Source of the DNA: Luscinia megarhynchos
Taxonomy: Eukaryota > Chordata > Aves > Passeriformes > Turdidae
Length of the DNA stretch: 64,000 nucleotides
Direction: 5' to 3'
Assembly: GCA_034336665.1 (NCBI GenBank)
Contig: JAPFBE010000002.1
Coordinates: 73,907,405-73,971,404 of the forward strand
The translations under genes were made by a program, and so were the position numbers. The notes under the pieces are model-generated. The model saw only the letters and a list, made by a program, of their open reading frames with translations. It was not told where the DNA came from and made no database searches. This document shows, piece after piece, positions 11,101-23,690 of the stretch (positions are counted from its first letter, which is position 1; each line of letters begins with the position of its first letter).

Positions 11101-14092
11101 CACTAAGCTGAGTTTGTGCTAAAGCTTTTAAGAACAGAAATGAAATCTCATTACTCTGAGGCACAGTAAGATCAAGCCCCCAAAACCCCCAGTGGTTGAC
11201 TCCATTAACTTGCAATTAAAATATGCATAACTATGTTTTCTGAACTTTCTTTAAGATGAAGAAAAAAATGCAGATATGTCTGCAGGGTACAGCAAACCTC
11301 TGGGCTCTTGCCTTCACCTGAGAGACAGCTGAGATTCTGGCTTTTCTCAGCAGATGGCATGGCTGTAATTCATGCTCTCAAACATCTGTGGGTCATACAG
11401 GTGGTTGCTATTCCTGAGGAAAACCTGGACTTCTCATACTCTCCTCTAACAGGTATGTCCCTCATTCCTGGAGCAAGGTAGCTGGCAGTGTGAATTTTAT
11501 GAATTGCAACTTGCGAGTTAAAAGGAATTTCAGAATATCAGAAAAGTAAAAAAGGAAGAGTATTTGCATATTGGGTTTGTTGTTTTATTTCATTGCAATG
11601 AGAAGAAATGCAGGCACACTAACTCCTACAGGGCTTCCAGGATATAATGTGGACATTTCTGTAAAAGAATATTTGAAATGTCAGAGGTCCACCTCATATA
11701 TCCTGCATTCAGCAAATGCCATAGTGGGCTTAGTGATAAATTGAACTTCATGATTTTTGAATGTTTGTATGAGAGATCTTAATTTGCTGGCTATAATGTA
11801 GGCATTGCAGATGCTTCATGTTTCTAACTACCTACAGATTTCCCTGGTCTAAAGAACAAGTTTAAGCTTGTCTAAGGTTGTTCTAATATTCAAATCTGTC
11901 CAACTTTTTTGTAAATATGGTACAAGTCTTGCATCTAACATCAAGGCTTCTCCTCTTGAGATGTATGAGAGTCAGCCCTCTTTGCCATCCTGCCATCCTG
12001 CTTTGTCTTGTCCATGGATTTACCCCAGAGCACACAAATCCTTGCTGTTCTCCCCCTCTACCTTCCCCCCACCTCATAAATAAAAAGGTGATTTTCTTTT
12101 CTCACTTTTTAATCCCTAAACTTCACTATAAATTTAGGTGTTGCAGCAAAATTGCGAAGAAAGTAGTATGTTTCCCAAAGCACTTTTGGGTTTCTTCTAG
12201 CAATTTGCAGACTTGCTAATACTATGCTGAAAATCTCTTTGAAGTCCTTCCCTAGGTGGTCTTCCGAATTATCCCACATCATCCAGCTGAAACCCTCTCT
12301 TACAGCCTCCATCTGAAGGAAGGAGTAATACTGTTGGTTACATTGACTTTAGGACTGCCTCAGAGGACTCCACCCCAGCTCTGCCTTGCTACTGCAGCTC
12401 ATGCAATACCCTCTGTTTTATTTCAATACACATCTGCATTTAGAAACCTTCCACTGTTTTGTTTGTTTCCTGTTAAACATATTTTTATCAAGATGAAGAA
12501 AAAATCTTCAAATACGGATGAGAGAGTAGCGCATATTGGTAAAGTATAATATCTTGTAAATTTAAGCTATTCCTATCAGTGCTTGTCCTTCTCTTAAAAG
12601 CTGCCTTCTTGTGAAGCAAGAGCACTTCCACAATTTCACTTGTTTCTAGCCCAGCAAGCAAAGAGCAAAGTGTAAGAGCAGTATTTCAACAAGACTAAAA
12701 AAACCCTCTAGAAAACATTCAAGCTCTGCCGAACCTGCAGTCTGAGTACAGTATACATGGATTTGGCAGCCTTGTTTATGCATGTCTGCTTTCTGCATGC
12801 TGCAGCTTCTGGCTTCCTATGGCTTCAATCTGACAGCTTGCTCTGAAACTTTCAGTGAACTAACTCCTCCTTGCATTTGCCAGAACGCTATCTATTATTA
12901 CAGATGTATTTGGATCGCATCCAAAGACATAGTGCTCTATGTAAAGAAAAGTAAAAAAAAATCCAAATATGAAATGTTGAAGCCTTCTGGAGGAGAGCCC
13001 TCCCTGCAGCGTGGTGAGGAGCTGGTGGTTGTGAAGGCTGGCAGCTCCCTGGCTCTGAGCAGATCTCTGATCCTCTGCAGCTGACTGCTGCCCCGGGCGC
13101 TGCCAGCTGAGGAGGGAGAAGGACCAGCAGCTCCTGCCCAGACACTGACCTTGCCTGGGGCAGTGGCCTCTTGCAGCTGCCTTCACTGCAGCTGGATCTC
13201 ATTGTCACTGCCAATCGCATTCCATCTCACCTTCTACCAGATGTAATAGATTGGGAATCAAAAGGATCTCTGAGGAAAGAAGTGCCAAGGTTTTCTACAG
13301 CAATCCATCATGCCTGCCCTTCCCTCTCTGGACAGCTTTCTTAACAGGAGCTGGTCAATGTTGTTTATGTTTGACATGTGAAAACTCACATCACATCTCC
13401 AATAAGGGAGTGTCTGTAAAATGCCTTGCTTAATGAAAAGCTGTAATGCAGGTCCTTGTGTTGAAGGGACTGGAAGCACAGGGCAGCTTGCTCAGGGACA
13501 TGAGGCTAAATGCTTTTTGTAACAGATCCTGCTCCTTCCTCAGCCCCTGCAGGTCCTTCATTCTCTGGTATCATTTCAGTCTTGCTGACAAATTATTTAA
13601 GCTGAACATAACTTAATTGCTTTTGTGGCTTGATATGGCTTTAGGTATCATATCTCTGTATACATATAGAGCATATCTCTGTTCTAAGTGTATTTTCTGC
13701 ATTAGCTTTGTTAATTTAGCTTCTGGTAAGCCAATACTAACTTGTTGAAATGGTATTGAAGTATCTGAAAATCTCTTCTGTCATTTTTAATTTAGTGCCT
13801 GGCTTGTTGCTCCTTCAAACTGCCCATCCCAATTAAGGCATGGCTGTGCCCAGTCATTGGCACAGTCCCCAAGTCTTCCATGAAGAATTCCCCTGCCCAA
13901 GAAAGCTGATACATTGAGTGTGTTAGTGGGAGGTGGGGGTATTCAAAAGGTTGAATTCCCTTGGCCTGAAGTGGCTACTGAACTACATCTCCTGATACTC
14001 AGAGAGTGGAGGCAGGGAAGTGTTGTTCAGATGTTTTGGTTCCTTACAGTTGTTATATAGTTCTTCCTGTGCCTATATAACACCTCACAGAA
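8126..14092. other. Intergenic, no gene recognised
   Basis: About 6 kb of non-coding, AT-leaning sequence. Open frames reach at most about 100 codons, overlap in several frames and have no recognisable domain. No further CR1 or LTR copy was evident. A GC-richer patch at about 13.0-13.2 kb has no identified function. Confidence 0.5.
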
Positions 14093-14850
14093 TCACAGAT
14101 CAGAGATTCATTTAGGTTGGAAAAGATTATTGAGTCCAACCTTTGACTGATCTCCACTTAGAGCATAGCACTAAGTGCCCTGTCCAGTTGTTTCTTGAAT
14201 ATTTTTTCCAGGGATGTTGACTCCACTACCTCCCTGGGCAGTCCATTTCAAAGTTTATCAACCCTTTCTTGTGAAGAAAATGTTCCTGATGTCCAAGCTG
14301 AACCTCCCCTGGTGCAGACTGAAACTATGTCCACTTGTCCTGTCACTGGTTGCCTGGGAGAAGACACTCACTCCTACCTTGCTGCAACCTCCTTTCAGGT
14401 TCTTGTAGACAGTGATAAGGTCGCCTCTGAGCCTCCCTTTTTCTCCAGGCTAAGCACCCCCAGCTCCCTCAGCCACTCCTCACAGGATTTGTGCTCCAGC
14501 CCCTTCCCCAGCTCTGTTGCCCTTCTCTGGACACGCTCCAGCACCTCAATGTCCTTGCTGTGAGTGGCCCAAAACCGAGCACAGCACTGAACTCAGTACA
14601 TGGGAGCAGCCACTGCCCTGATCCTGCTGGCCACACTATTGCTGACACAGGCCATTGGCCTTCTTGGCCACCTGGGCACTGCTGGCTCGTGTTCAGCTGC
14701 TATTGACCAGCACCCCAAGGCCCTTTTCCACTGGAGTGCTTTCCTGACATTTTCCCCCAGCCTGTAGCACTGCATGGGGTGGTTGCACCTAATGTGCAGC
14801 ACCTGGAACTTTGCCTTGTTGAACTTCATACCACTGGTCCCAGCCCATCA
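14093..14850 (-). mobile_element. CR1 LINE 3' fragment (about 760 bases)
   Basis: It begins on the plus strand with the reverse-complemented CR1 tail (CACAGAATCACAGA), then TTAGGTTGGAAAAGA and GAGTCCAACC. It continues through CCTGTCACTGG, CTTTTTCTCCAGGCTAAGC, TTCTCTGGACACGCTCCAGC and ends near TTGTTGAACTTCATACC. The element's sense strand is minus. Stop codons and indels break the reverse-transcriptase frame, so it is a dead copy. Confidence 0.9.
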
Positions 14851-15708
14851 ATTCAAGTTCAGTCTAAGGCTGAAGCTTTTAGCTGCAAGCCTAGCAGATT
14901 ACATGGTTTGGTTCCTTGATTATCATGAATCTGGTTAAGCTGAGCTCTTTTTGTCTTTAGAAAGAATGAGAGATAATTTTTACTATCTCACCCTCCTATA
15001 GAAACATACATTTTCTGAAGTGGAAACACTATTATGTCCTTCTTGTCTTGCCTTACAACTACTTCTCAGACAACACAGTACTAACCATTTGGTCCCATTA
15101 GCAATGAAAGAACTTGGCTGCAGAACACAATGTTGGAGAGTCAGGCCAGAGGGGTGTATTTGCCAGTTCCAGCAAGTGTCTAGTAGAATGACAATTTGAC
15201 TTTACACTACCTGCTGATAGTCAAAGGAGTACAATTTGGGAAGTGCAGAAGCTACTGTGTCTTGCAGACCATACTGACACAACTAAGAAAACTCCTTCCA
15301 TCTCTCTGATTCCATAGGGTAAGTGTCAGTAGACATCATGTGCTTGGAAGTGCTTAGCTACAACTAAATCCAAACTAGTCCAGGTCAACATACTGCTCAT
15401 TCTTGGGTGAGCACAGCTGTCTGTAGCCAAACAACTCAAGTTGGCGCCACAAAAACACTATGTGCCTAGTATGATCTAATCTGGCTGCATAACATCTTCT
15501 GCTCTGTGAAGCAGAAAATATTGGAGACTGCTTTCTCAACTGATACAGCAAATTACCCATATGTTTCCTGAACATTTACTGGTAGAGAACCTAACTCTGT
15601 TAACTGTTTAAAAAAAAACATCTTCCCACTTTGGTAGCCAGTTCTAGGATCAAAGCAGAAGATGCTGAACCCAGTGTCCGCATTGGCACTTGGAAGTGCT
15701 GTTCACAG

Positions 15709-16325
15709 ATTCACAGAATCACAGAATCATAGAATATCCTGAGTTGGAAGGTACCCATAGGGATCACTGAGTCCAGCTCCTGGCCCCACACAGCACCATC
15801 TCCAAGAGTCACATCCTGTGCCTGACAGCACTGCCCAAACACTCCTTGAACTCTGCCAGTCTTGGTGCTGTGACCACTTCCCTGGGGAGCCTGTTCCAGT
15901 GCCACATAACCCACGGTGAGGAACCTTTTTTTAATATCCAACCTAAACCTCCCCTAACACACCTTCAGGCCTTTCCCTCAGATCCTATCCCTGATCACCA
16001 CAGAGAAGAGATCAGTGCCTGTCCCTCCTCTTCCCCTCATGAGAAACTTGTAGACTGCAATGAGGTCTCCCCTCAGCCTGAAGAGATCAAGTGGCCTCAG
16101 CCACTCCTCATTTGGCTTCCCCTCCAGACCCTTCACCACCTTTGTTGTTCTCCTTTGGAAGCTCTCTAATACCATAATGGATTTTTTTATACTGTGGTGC
16201 CCAAAACTGCCCTCAGCACTTAAGGTGAAGCTGCCCTAGGGCAGAACAGAGTGGAACCATCCCCTCCCTTGATCCATGCTGTGCCCAATGACCCCCAGGA
16301 CACAGCTGACTCTTCTGTTTCAAAG
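15709..16325 (-). mobile_element. CR1 LINE 3' fragment (about 615 bases)
   Basis: It starts with three near-repeats of TCACAGAATC and then GAGTTGGAAGGTACCC. It runs through CCCAAACACTCCTTGAAC, TGCAATGAGGTCTCCCCTCA and a degraded 5' part. The subfamily differs from the copy at 14.1 kb. Sense is on the minus strand; it is non-functional. Confidence 0.9.
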
Positions 16326-16639
16326 TTATTGGGATGAGGCTGTAAGTAAAGTCTCATACAGAGGGGACATGTATCTTTCATATACAGTTGGGCAAGTGTG
16401 GAATCTAGAACAAAATTCCTACATTTATAATCAACCTGAATAAATCAGAAGAGGTGGCTTTTATATTCACATTTACTTAAGTCGAAATTTGTAAGATTCC
16501 CTCACTTTCTGGGTATATGACAAAAACCAGTGTGCTAAATATATCAGTACTTTAGGTTAGGAAAACATTATTTTAAAGTTATATGATTAACATAATCCTG
16601 ATTAGTTTCTACTTATATGTTCAAGAAAGAATAGGGATG

Positions 16640-16753
16640 TGGCACTTGGGGATATGGTTTAGTTGTGAACATGGTGATACTGAGTTAATACTTGGTCTTG
16701 AGGATCTGACTTGTCTTCTCCAGCCTTAAAGATTCTGTGATGCTATGATTCTA
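16640..16753 (+). mobile_element. Short CR1 3' end fragment
   Basis: The plus strand ends with the CR1 3' tail pattern: CTTGAGGATCTGACTTG, TTCTCCAGCCTTAAAGATTC and GTGATGCTATGATTC. It lies in the opposite orientation to the copy 300 bases to its left. Its 5' limit is uncertain. Confidence 0.65.
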
Positions 16754-17675
16754 CTTGTATCATATTTCTATTATGAAGATAAATGCAAGATTATTTACAT
16801 TGCATACTAAAAGAACAGTTTAATTCTAAAAGAGTCATTCAATGTCATATTGGAGATAAAAGAAGTTCAGGTCTGCAAGCACACACACCAGGGCAATTCC
16901 AGGTTGAAAGTTTGCTTAATATGTAAGAAGAGACAATGACTTTTAGTTACTTGAGTCTGCAGTGATGTCAGCCTGCTGAAGTCTCAAAATTGCATATTAC
17001 TTGAATGACTGAAATAATCTGTAGAAACACCTTACTGAGTGCTCTTGTGCAACAACCACCAAGAGCTGTTACCAACCATGTAATTTAGTCTTCATGCTGA
17101 AATGGCAACTTTCCTATTCATTCCGGGAGAGTGTCAAGTGCAACCAGAATACTTCAACCTCAAACTTCTCTCTAGTGCCTTTCAGAAGCAAGATCATCTG
17201 CCTCCTGCCTCATCTTTGCTTTTACCTTCAAATTTGATTGTATTGTTCAAAGGAACACATTTGAACAAGAAAAGTTTCGTTGCACATTGATAGAAAACAT
17301 TAATTCTGAAGACTGGAATAAATCTCTCTGGATTGTTTGGATTAGTGCTATTCAAAGTCACAATTACTCAAATCTCTGTTACTGGATGGCCAAATTTTCA
17401 GCCTGTTTTTAGGCAAGAGAGTGGTCTGTGTTTGGGCAACCTGGGCTAAATTGATACCTAACACAGCTTCTGAAGAAAGCACATCCCTCACACTTCAAAA
17501 CCTAATTTCTGCTTCCTGCCATGCTAGACTATGAATTACCCTCTTTGGAGAGCAGAAAGTACACAAGATTCTCTATCTTCTCCTTTTCTTTCCTCTGTTA
17601 CACAAAGCTGGCAGATAAAACCTTTCTCTTTGGAAAAAAAAAAGAAAAGAAAAAGAGCAGTCGAGCATGAGATGT

Positions 17676-17702
17676 GTCTGTCTGTGTCTGTCTGTCTGTG
17701 AT
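17676..17702. repeat. Short (TCTG)n microsatellite
   Basis: Interrupted TCTG/TCTGTG units, immediately followed within 40 bases by a two-copy 18-base tandem repeat. Confidence 0.75.
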
Positions 17703-20700
17703 CATGGGTGACCTAGTTTACAGTGTGAACAGGAGCCAGAGTGCTGCCAGGAGCCAGAGTGCTCAGAGAGCAGAGTGCCTCTCTCTCCTAAATTAGGGCT
17801 TGTTAATGCCATCAAGATGAATGGAAGGCAGGCACTGGCTCCAGAGAGCTACATCAATGAGATTGATGAAAACTGAGTTAATTGTTTCTCAATCAAATTT
17901 GTGAAAAGGCAAAACAGAAGAGAATTGTTATTTATTCCTTTCTGTGTATATTAGTAACTTTTCATGCTATAAAGTTCTATTTTTAAATTTGCTTACAATT
18001 TCTAGTCTCCAAACTCAAGCCCTTGCATTTTGGAGCCTTTGTCTTTGCTGCTTCTCCTGAGGCCCAGATATTCACATCTCTCTTTCAAGTATTGATGACT
18101 TTTTTTCTCCCTTCACATGCCTATCAAATGAGGAATCTAATTGGGTGAATATATGAAGGTGGATAAAGGCAAGGAAGGCTCCTGAATGTTCTCCTTTTTT
18201 TATTTATTTTTTTTTCTTAACAGAATTAAGAGTAAAATTTGGCCTTTTACAAATTTGAAAAAACATTTCCTTTAAAATCAAATAACTTTATTCCTTTTCC
18301 TGACTCTATAGTATAGGTAAGGAAGCAGCAACTTCCTTTCTCAGAAAAAAAAACTGAAAATCAGGTGAGTATTCTGGGGCATGCAAGTAAAAGAAATGTC
18401 ACATATTTGTTCACCTCACCAAACAATGAAAAAACAAGTAATGGTAGAAGGTGTTTTCAGCTATAGGGACCAAGCAAATCACCCACATCTTTTTCCCTTC
18501 CCTGAAAAACTATTTCTACAGCACAAGGAAGAAGGTTCTTATTCCTTACATGTTATAATGAAATGAATTTTGGTGATTATCCAGGGATTTATTTCAAAGC
18601 AATGTTTAGCTTCTGGCATCTGGAAAAGATGAGCTACTTGCTTGTATCTGACATTCTTACTGGAAACTCTATGCTGTGATATTGCTGCCATAAACCAGCA
18701 TATATAAAAGAGTCTCATGATCAGATTAAGCTCCAAGATCAATCCCCAAGAATATCTGGATTTTTAAAGTAATCCATTCCTCAAAACACTGAAATAAATG
18801 TCACTGTAAGTCTGCACGTCCCAGTATCAGAGTAGTAGCATGTACCTGCAAATCAGAAGGAGTTGTTGGCTTGGATCTTCAGCTTCAGTTGTGATAATTA
18901 AAGGCAGATAACATTAATTCAGTCATAAGGTTGTCATTTGCTGAGCTGAAGTACAGGCAATTCACCAGCTGTTCTGTGGTCACCAAAAGAACAATCTGTA
19001 CTTGGACTATGGCCTTGTGGCCCCAGCCTATGTCAAATAGAGGATTTAGCCCTAAATGTTGCTAAAGGAGAGCTTAATAATTTCATATTTTATGATTACT
19101 GTGATTTGGCTGATATCCTGGATGGGAGTGTCCTGGATAAACTGATGTCTAACGAAAATGGGTACCTAAAACAAAGCAAGTCACCTTGGATTCTTCTTTA
19201 TACACAGCAGAGGTCCAATGGTGCCTTACAGAGTACAAATGATCTCATTTTAAGTCATTGCCTATGCTAGAAGAATACTTTGTCAATTGTGTTAATATAT
19301 TGTAAAAATAAGCAAGAGTGCTCCTATGTGAAGCTCTGTAACTTCACTTCAAAACCTCAGATGAGGTACATTCTATGTGATGACAACAATGATGAGAGTC
19401 GGATGCACTCAAGGTTTTCACCCATTTGCATTAGTGGAACTTGAGCAGTTGAGGATTATAAAATTATGGCTGTCCCTGTTCCTAGTGATTAGTGTTTTTC
19501 CTCTTGAATGAGAATCTACATGACCACTAAGTGTAATTTTCCAATCATGCTTTGAAACATTGGTCAGCATTCAATCTTCTGTCTATAAAGCCATAATTCC
19601 TTCCCTTGACTTTCAAAGTCTTCTCTTTGTAATTTTAATATTGAGATGATATCTTGGTCCTAAGTAACTGCTGCTTTGTATCCCTATAACCATCAGGGAG
19701 CTAATAAAGTACAGCAGATGAAAAAAATCTCAGCAATGTAACATTTAAGTCAACAATGAATAGTAACTATATTGCAAAGACTGACAATCCTGATTGCAAG
19801 AATTTTATGCACTTTTGGGAAAGAAATATTATTCCTAATAAAATAATGTTAATTTTAACCCTGCTCTGCCTCAATTTTTTTATTTCTTAACAAAAGTTGA
19901 ACATATTCTTCTGATGAGTTAAAAATAGCCTTCAAATTGGTAGCAAATATGCTGTGACTCCTTTAGTGGACGTAGAAGGTTTAATAAGGTACATCATTTT
20001 GGGCAAGTGCTGCAGTATTTAAGAAACAATGTCTAATGACTGAACAAGAAAGCACCTTAGCCCTCACCCACCCTGTCAGCTGTAGAGGCACTCAAAGAGG
20101 GAGAAAGCAGTCACAGAACTTCCCTGACTTTTCTAGAATTCCAGGCAGTGTCTAAGAAGAAGGGCCAATTCCAAGAAAAATCAAGCACTCTCCTCCTAAT
20201 TCAGACCTTGATGTGATTGATATGCCTGCAGCTTCTTTTGAATTTTCTTCACCCAAGAGGGAAGGATATGCCACAGATCCAGAAAAATAGTATTTCAGTT
20301 ATTTTAGACTTGGTTATAAATCAGGACCTGTTGGTCATAATGTGCATCAAATTTTCATTGGCTCCATGATGTTAATTTACCTCAAACTTGCCCTTCAGCG
20401 GTCCTTGCTCCTGGTGTGTGACCCAACTATGCAGACAAGATGGATCATGCCAACAAGGCACATGCAGAGCCACTTTCTCACTAGACTGGAGTTTTAAAAA
20501 AAGGCTCCTGCTCCTCTGTTGTCTGTCTCTTGATTATGTACTTTGTGTTGGCCTGTTTCTGGACCTGTTTAGGTGGCCTGCTCTCCACAGACACATTCCT
20601 GTGAGAAAATGCAAAGGTAATCACAAGCCTCCTGCTCATGCTACAGTGATGCTTGAGATTACAGTGGTATTTACAGTTTGCTTCCTAGGATGGTGCTTCT

Positions 20701-21677
20701 GTTCTACTGAATTACAGAGGTTTGGGTTCATATCACTTAATTTCAGCCATTTCACAGCAGATTAGTCAATTTAGCCAAGTTAGTCCACTAAGCTCCAGCT
20801 ACAGACAAGGTGAAGTGAGACAGTCAGGTCAAGGCCACATACTAATGGGGTATATTTTACAGCAGGGTGATTGTGGAAATAAATTTATCTTTCCATTGGC
20901 TGCAGAGGGCACATGAATCTTACAATTAAACCTCCTTCCTGCACAGATTTTGGTCTTGCAGCATCAAGGGGTGATTATCCAACACTTATAAATGCCCATA
21001 TGCCGCAGAGCAGTCACTCAACTGGTTTAGTGTAAAAGTGCTGGGCAGCAGTCAGTACTGGCTCAATCCAATAGCTTTATCAAAAACAGAAATAGAAATA
21101 AAATCCTTGCCAATAAGTCTTGTGGATAACACAAATACTGGCAGAATGATAAATTATGACAGATGAAGGGTTGGTGGTGCAGCATGAGCTGGACTTGGTA
21201 ACAAACAAAATGTGCTGCAGCATGCATAAAAAATGGAATACTGGAAAATGGTACATTTGTAAAGGATTTTGACCAGACCACCAAATATTAACACCAAACA
21301 GGGCTAATATGATTATTGAGGGTGTTAAGGAGAGTACAATACTTTTTTTGGTGTAAAGACATCTGGATGCAGAATGAGCTGCACACATTTTCTGAGGGAT
21401 AGAAAAAGCATACATGGCTTGAGCTGCTTATGGAAACAAAGACTGAGAAGAAAGTGAATGCAGTACAGTCATCTTGCCTTCACTCAAACATACAGCAAAA
21501 GGTTATTGTTATGTTGATATAACTCCTCACTCTAAGGTGTAACAACAACCTGTGTCTCTGAGCAGAAACTGGACAAATAAAAATAGAATTTAAGTACACT
21601 CCCTAAGCAACCAAGATTATTAAAGCCTGACTGATTTTCTCTGTATCTTGTTTACAAATCAGTACCAGTTATTTTCA

Positions 21678-21699
21678 TGATCATCATCATCATCATCAG
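21678..21699. repeat. Short (ATC)n trinucleotide run
   Basis: Six to seven ATC copies in non-coding DNA. Confidence 0.8.
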
Positions 21700-23094
21700 T
21701 CTCCAGATGATTTTTTAAAATCAAACTCAAATTCTCTATTCCATTTGCAGTATTACTGCATGAAGTTCAATGATTTAGGAAATACAGAAGTGTGGCCAGA
21801 GGAATACCTTAACTTCTATGAATCTAATGCAGAAAATATACCCCTTATGGTTTCATTAAAATCCTTGGACAAGTCTGCTCCTCGGTATGGAATACCTATT
21901 TCCATTTCAGTATTCTTTTCCAAAAGCATTTGGGTTTTACAAATGTTCTTTCTGATAAGCTGCATGTATTTTCTCACTTTTTTGGAAATATGGGCAATTC
22001 AGTGGAAATGTTTCATTTTTACTTCAGTTTTACAGTCACATGGTGTAGTTTGTTTGAACTCCTTACCCAGTGTGAAGAAGATTGCGTTGCTTTAAAGGCA
22101 TTTTTGTTTTGATGGTGATCATATGCCTTTCAGGACTGATTATCATGCTGTGTTTGGCTAGTCTGACTGGCTTCCTTGAGGATAAAACCATTCAAAAAAT
22201 AAAGTAAAAGTAAGACAAAAAAATCAAATTGTGTAATCTCTGCCAGAAGAAATAGAAAAATCCTGTGGAAATTGAATGTTTTGTAAATAGAAAAGTGGCA
22301 CTGATGAGAAATGCAAATATTTCACAGCATGTGATCTTGAAGAGCTCTTAGCATCTGAAATATTTAATTTCCTGCTGGGGATAGGATGTGATTTGTCATT
22401 TATTATTGACTCTTATTTCCTAAGCAGGAAAGACATTTTCCAGCACTGCACTTGCACTGCTGTCCTTTACAGCTGCAGTAGAAGTGCTTTGCAGGATATT
22501 CTATATATGTGTTGAATGTGACCCTGACCCTGCAGTTGTGATCAGAATGCACTTCAGGAGGGTAAAGGCTTACATTAAATCATCTTCATAATATGAAAGA
22601 TTTTTAAGAGCAATAGTGCATTCTTCTTTTTAGCTTTCCTAGTGAAATAAAATAGTGCTAAAAAACCCCCACTAAATAGGCAACTGAACAGAAATAAGAA
22701 TGCATGCTTTCAGCACATGTACTAACTCCATAAAGAAAAGCATGTGCATGATAACACTTAGAGCTGTAAGAATTCTGCCCATCAGCTTCATTTACTGCCA
22801 AAGTTGCTCATGACCAGAAAAGCTGAAATAGAAAACTTAAACATCCAATGAGGATTAGGCCTGAAACCAAACTAGGGAGAGAGGCAGACTGACAAATTTC
22901 TCCAATTTTTCCAGAGCCCAGAGAGAACTGAAGAATGAAGATCATGTGATATTCCAACTGGTTGAATCTTATTATCTGAGATGCTGCTTACATGAAAAAT
23001 GAATCTGCCAACATTTTGTTGCTGTACAATATTCACCTGCAGCTTATAAGCAACCCATCCCATTCCATCCTGAAATGAGAAAGGATCACAAAAC

Positions 23095-23690
23095 CCAGGA
23101 GGGCCAACCCTTTCCTGGGGTGCATGAGGCACAGCATCTCCAGCCAGGCAAGGCAGGGGATTGTCCTGCTCTGCTCTGAGCTGGGGCAGCCTCACCTCCA
23201 GTGCTGGGGGCAGTTCTGGGTGCCATTATATAAGAAAGATATTAAACTATTGGAGAGTGCCCAAAGGGGGCCGTGAGGATGGTGAAGGGCCTTGAGGGGA
23301 AGCTGAGTGAGGAGGGGCTGAGGTGACTTGGTCTGTTTAGCCTGGAGGAGACTGAGGGGAGACCTCACTGCAATCTGTAACCTCCTTGTGAGGGCAAAAG
23401 GAGGGGCAGGCACTGATCTCTTCTCTGTGCTGACCAGTGACAGGACACAGCAGCCTGAAGATATGTCAAGAGGTTTAGGTTGCACATTAGGATAAGGTTT
23501 TTCACCCAGCAGGTGGCTGGGCACTGGAATAGGGAGGTGGTCACAGCACCAAGACTGACAGAGTTCAAGACACATTTGTAGGATGCTCTCGAGCACATGG
23601 TGTGACTCTGGAGGTCTCCTGTGCAGGGCCAGGAGTTGGACTTGATCCTGGTGGGTCCCCTCTAACTCAGCTTATTCTGGGATCTTGAGT
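23095..23690 (+). mobile_element. CR1 LINE 3' fragment, plus orientation
   Basis: It carries CR1 sense-strand landmarks in order: CTGCTCTGAGCTGGGGCAGC, CTCCAGTGCTGGGGGCAGTT, GAGGGGCTGAG, TTAGCCTGGAGGAGACTGAG, GGCTGGGCACTGGAATAG and GGAGTTGGACTTGATCCTGG. It ends close to the normal 3' end. It is 5'-truncated and not coding. Confidence 0.9.

Larger units (their letters stand above)
16754..23094. other. Intergenic, no gene recognised
   Basis: About 6.3 kb of mostly AT-rich sequence. It holds TCTG repeats at about 17676-17702, a two-copy 18-base tandem (AGGAGCCAGAGTGCT) at about 17730-17766, and a short ATC run at about 21680-21699. The longest open frame (20388-20765, plus, 125 codons) has no recognised family and is judged chance. 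Confidence 0.5.

Noticed and set aside
14195..16175. Open frames up to 122 codons
   Set aside because: They lie inside truncated CR1 copies, partly on the antisense strand. They are repeat remnants, not host genes.
20388..20765. 125-codon plus-strand open frame with hydrophobic, Cys-rich stretches
   Set aside because: No recognisable family, no promoter or splice context, and it sits in ordinary AT-rich intergenic DNA.
22872..23598. Minus-strand open frames of 77-134 codons
   Set aside because: They are largely antisense to a CR1 fragment.
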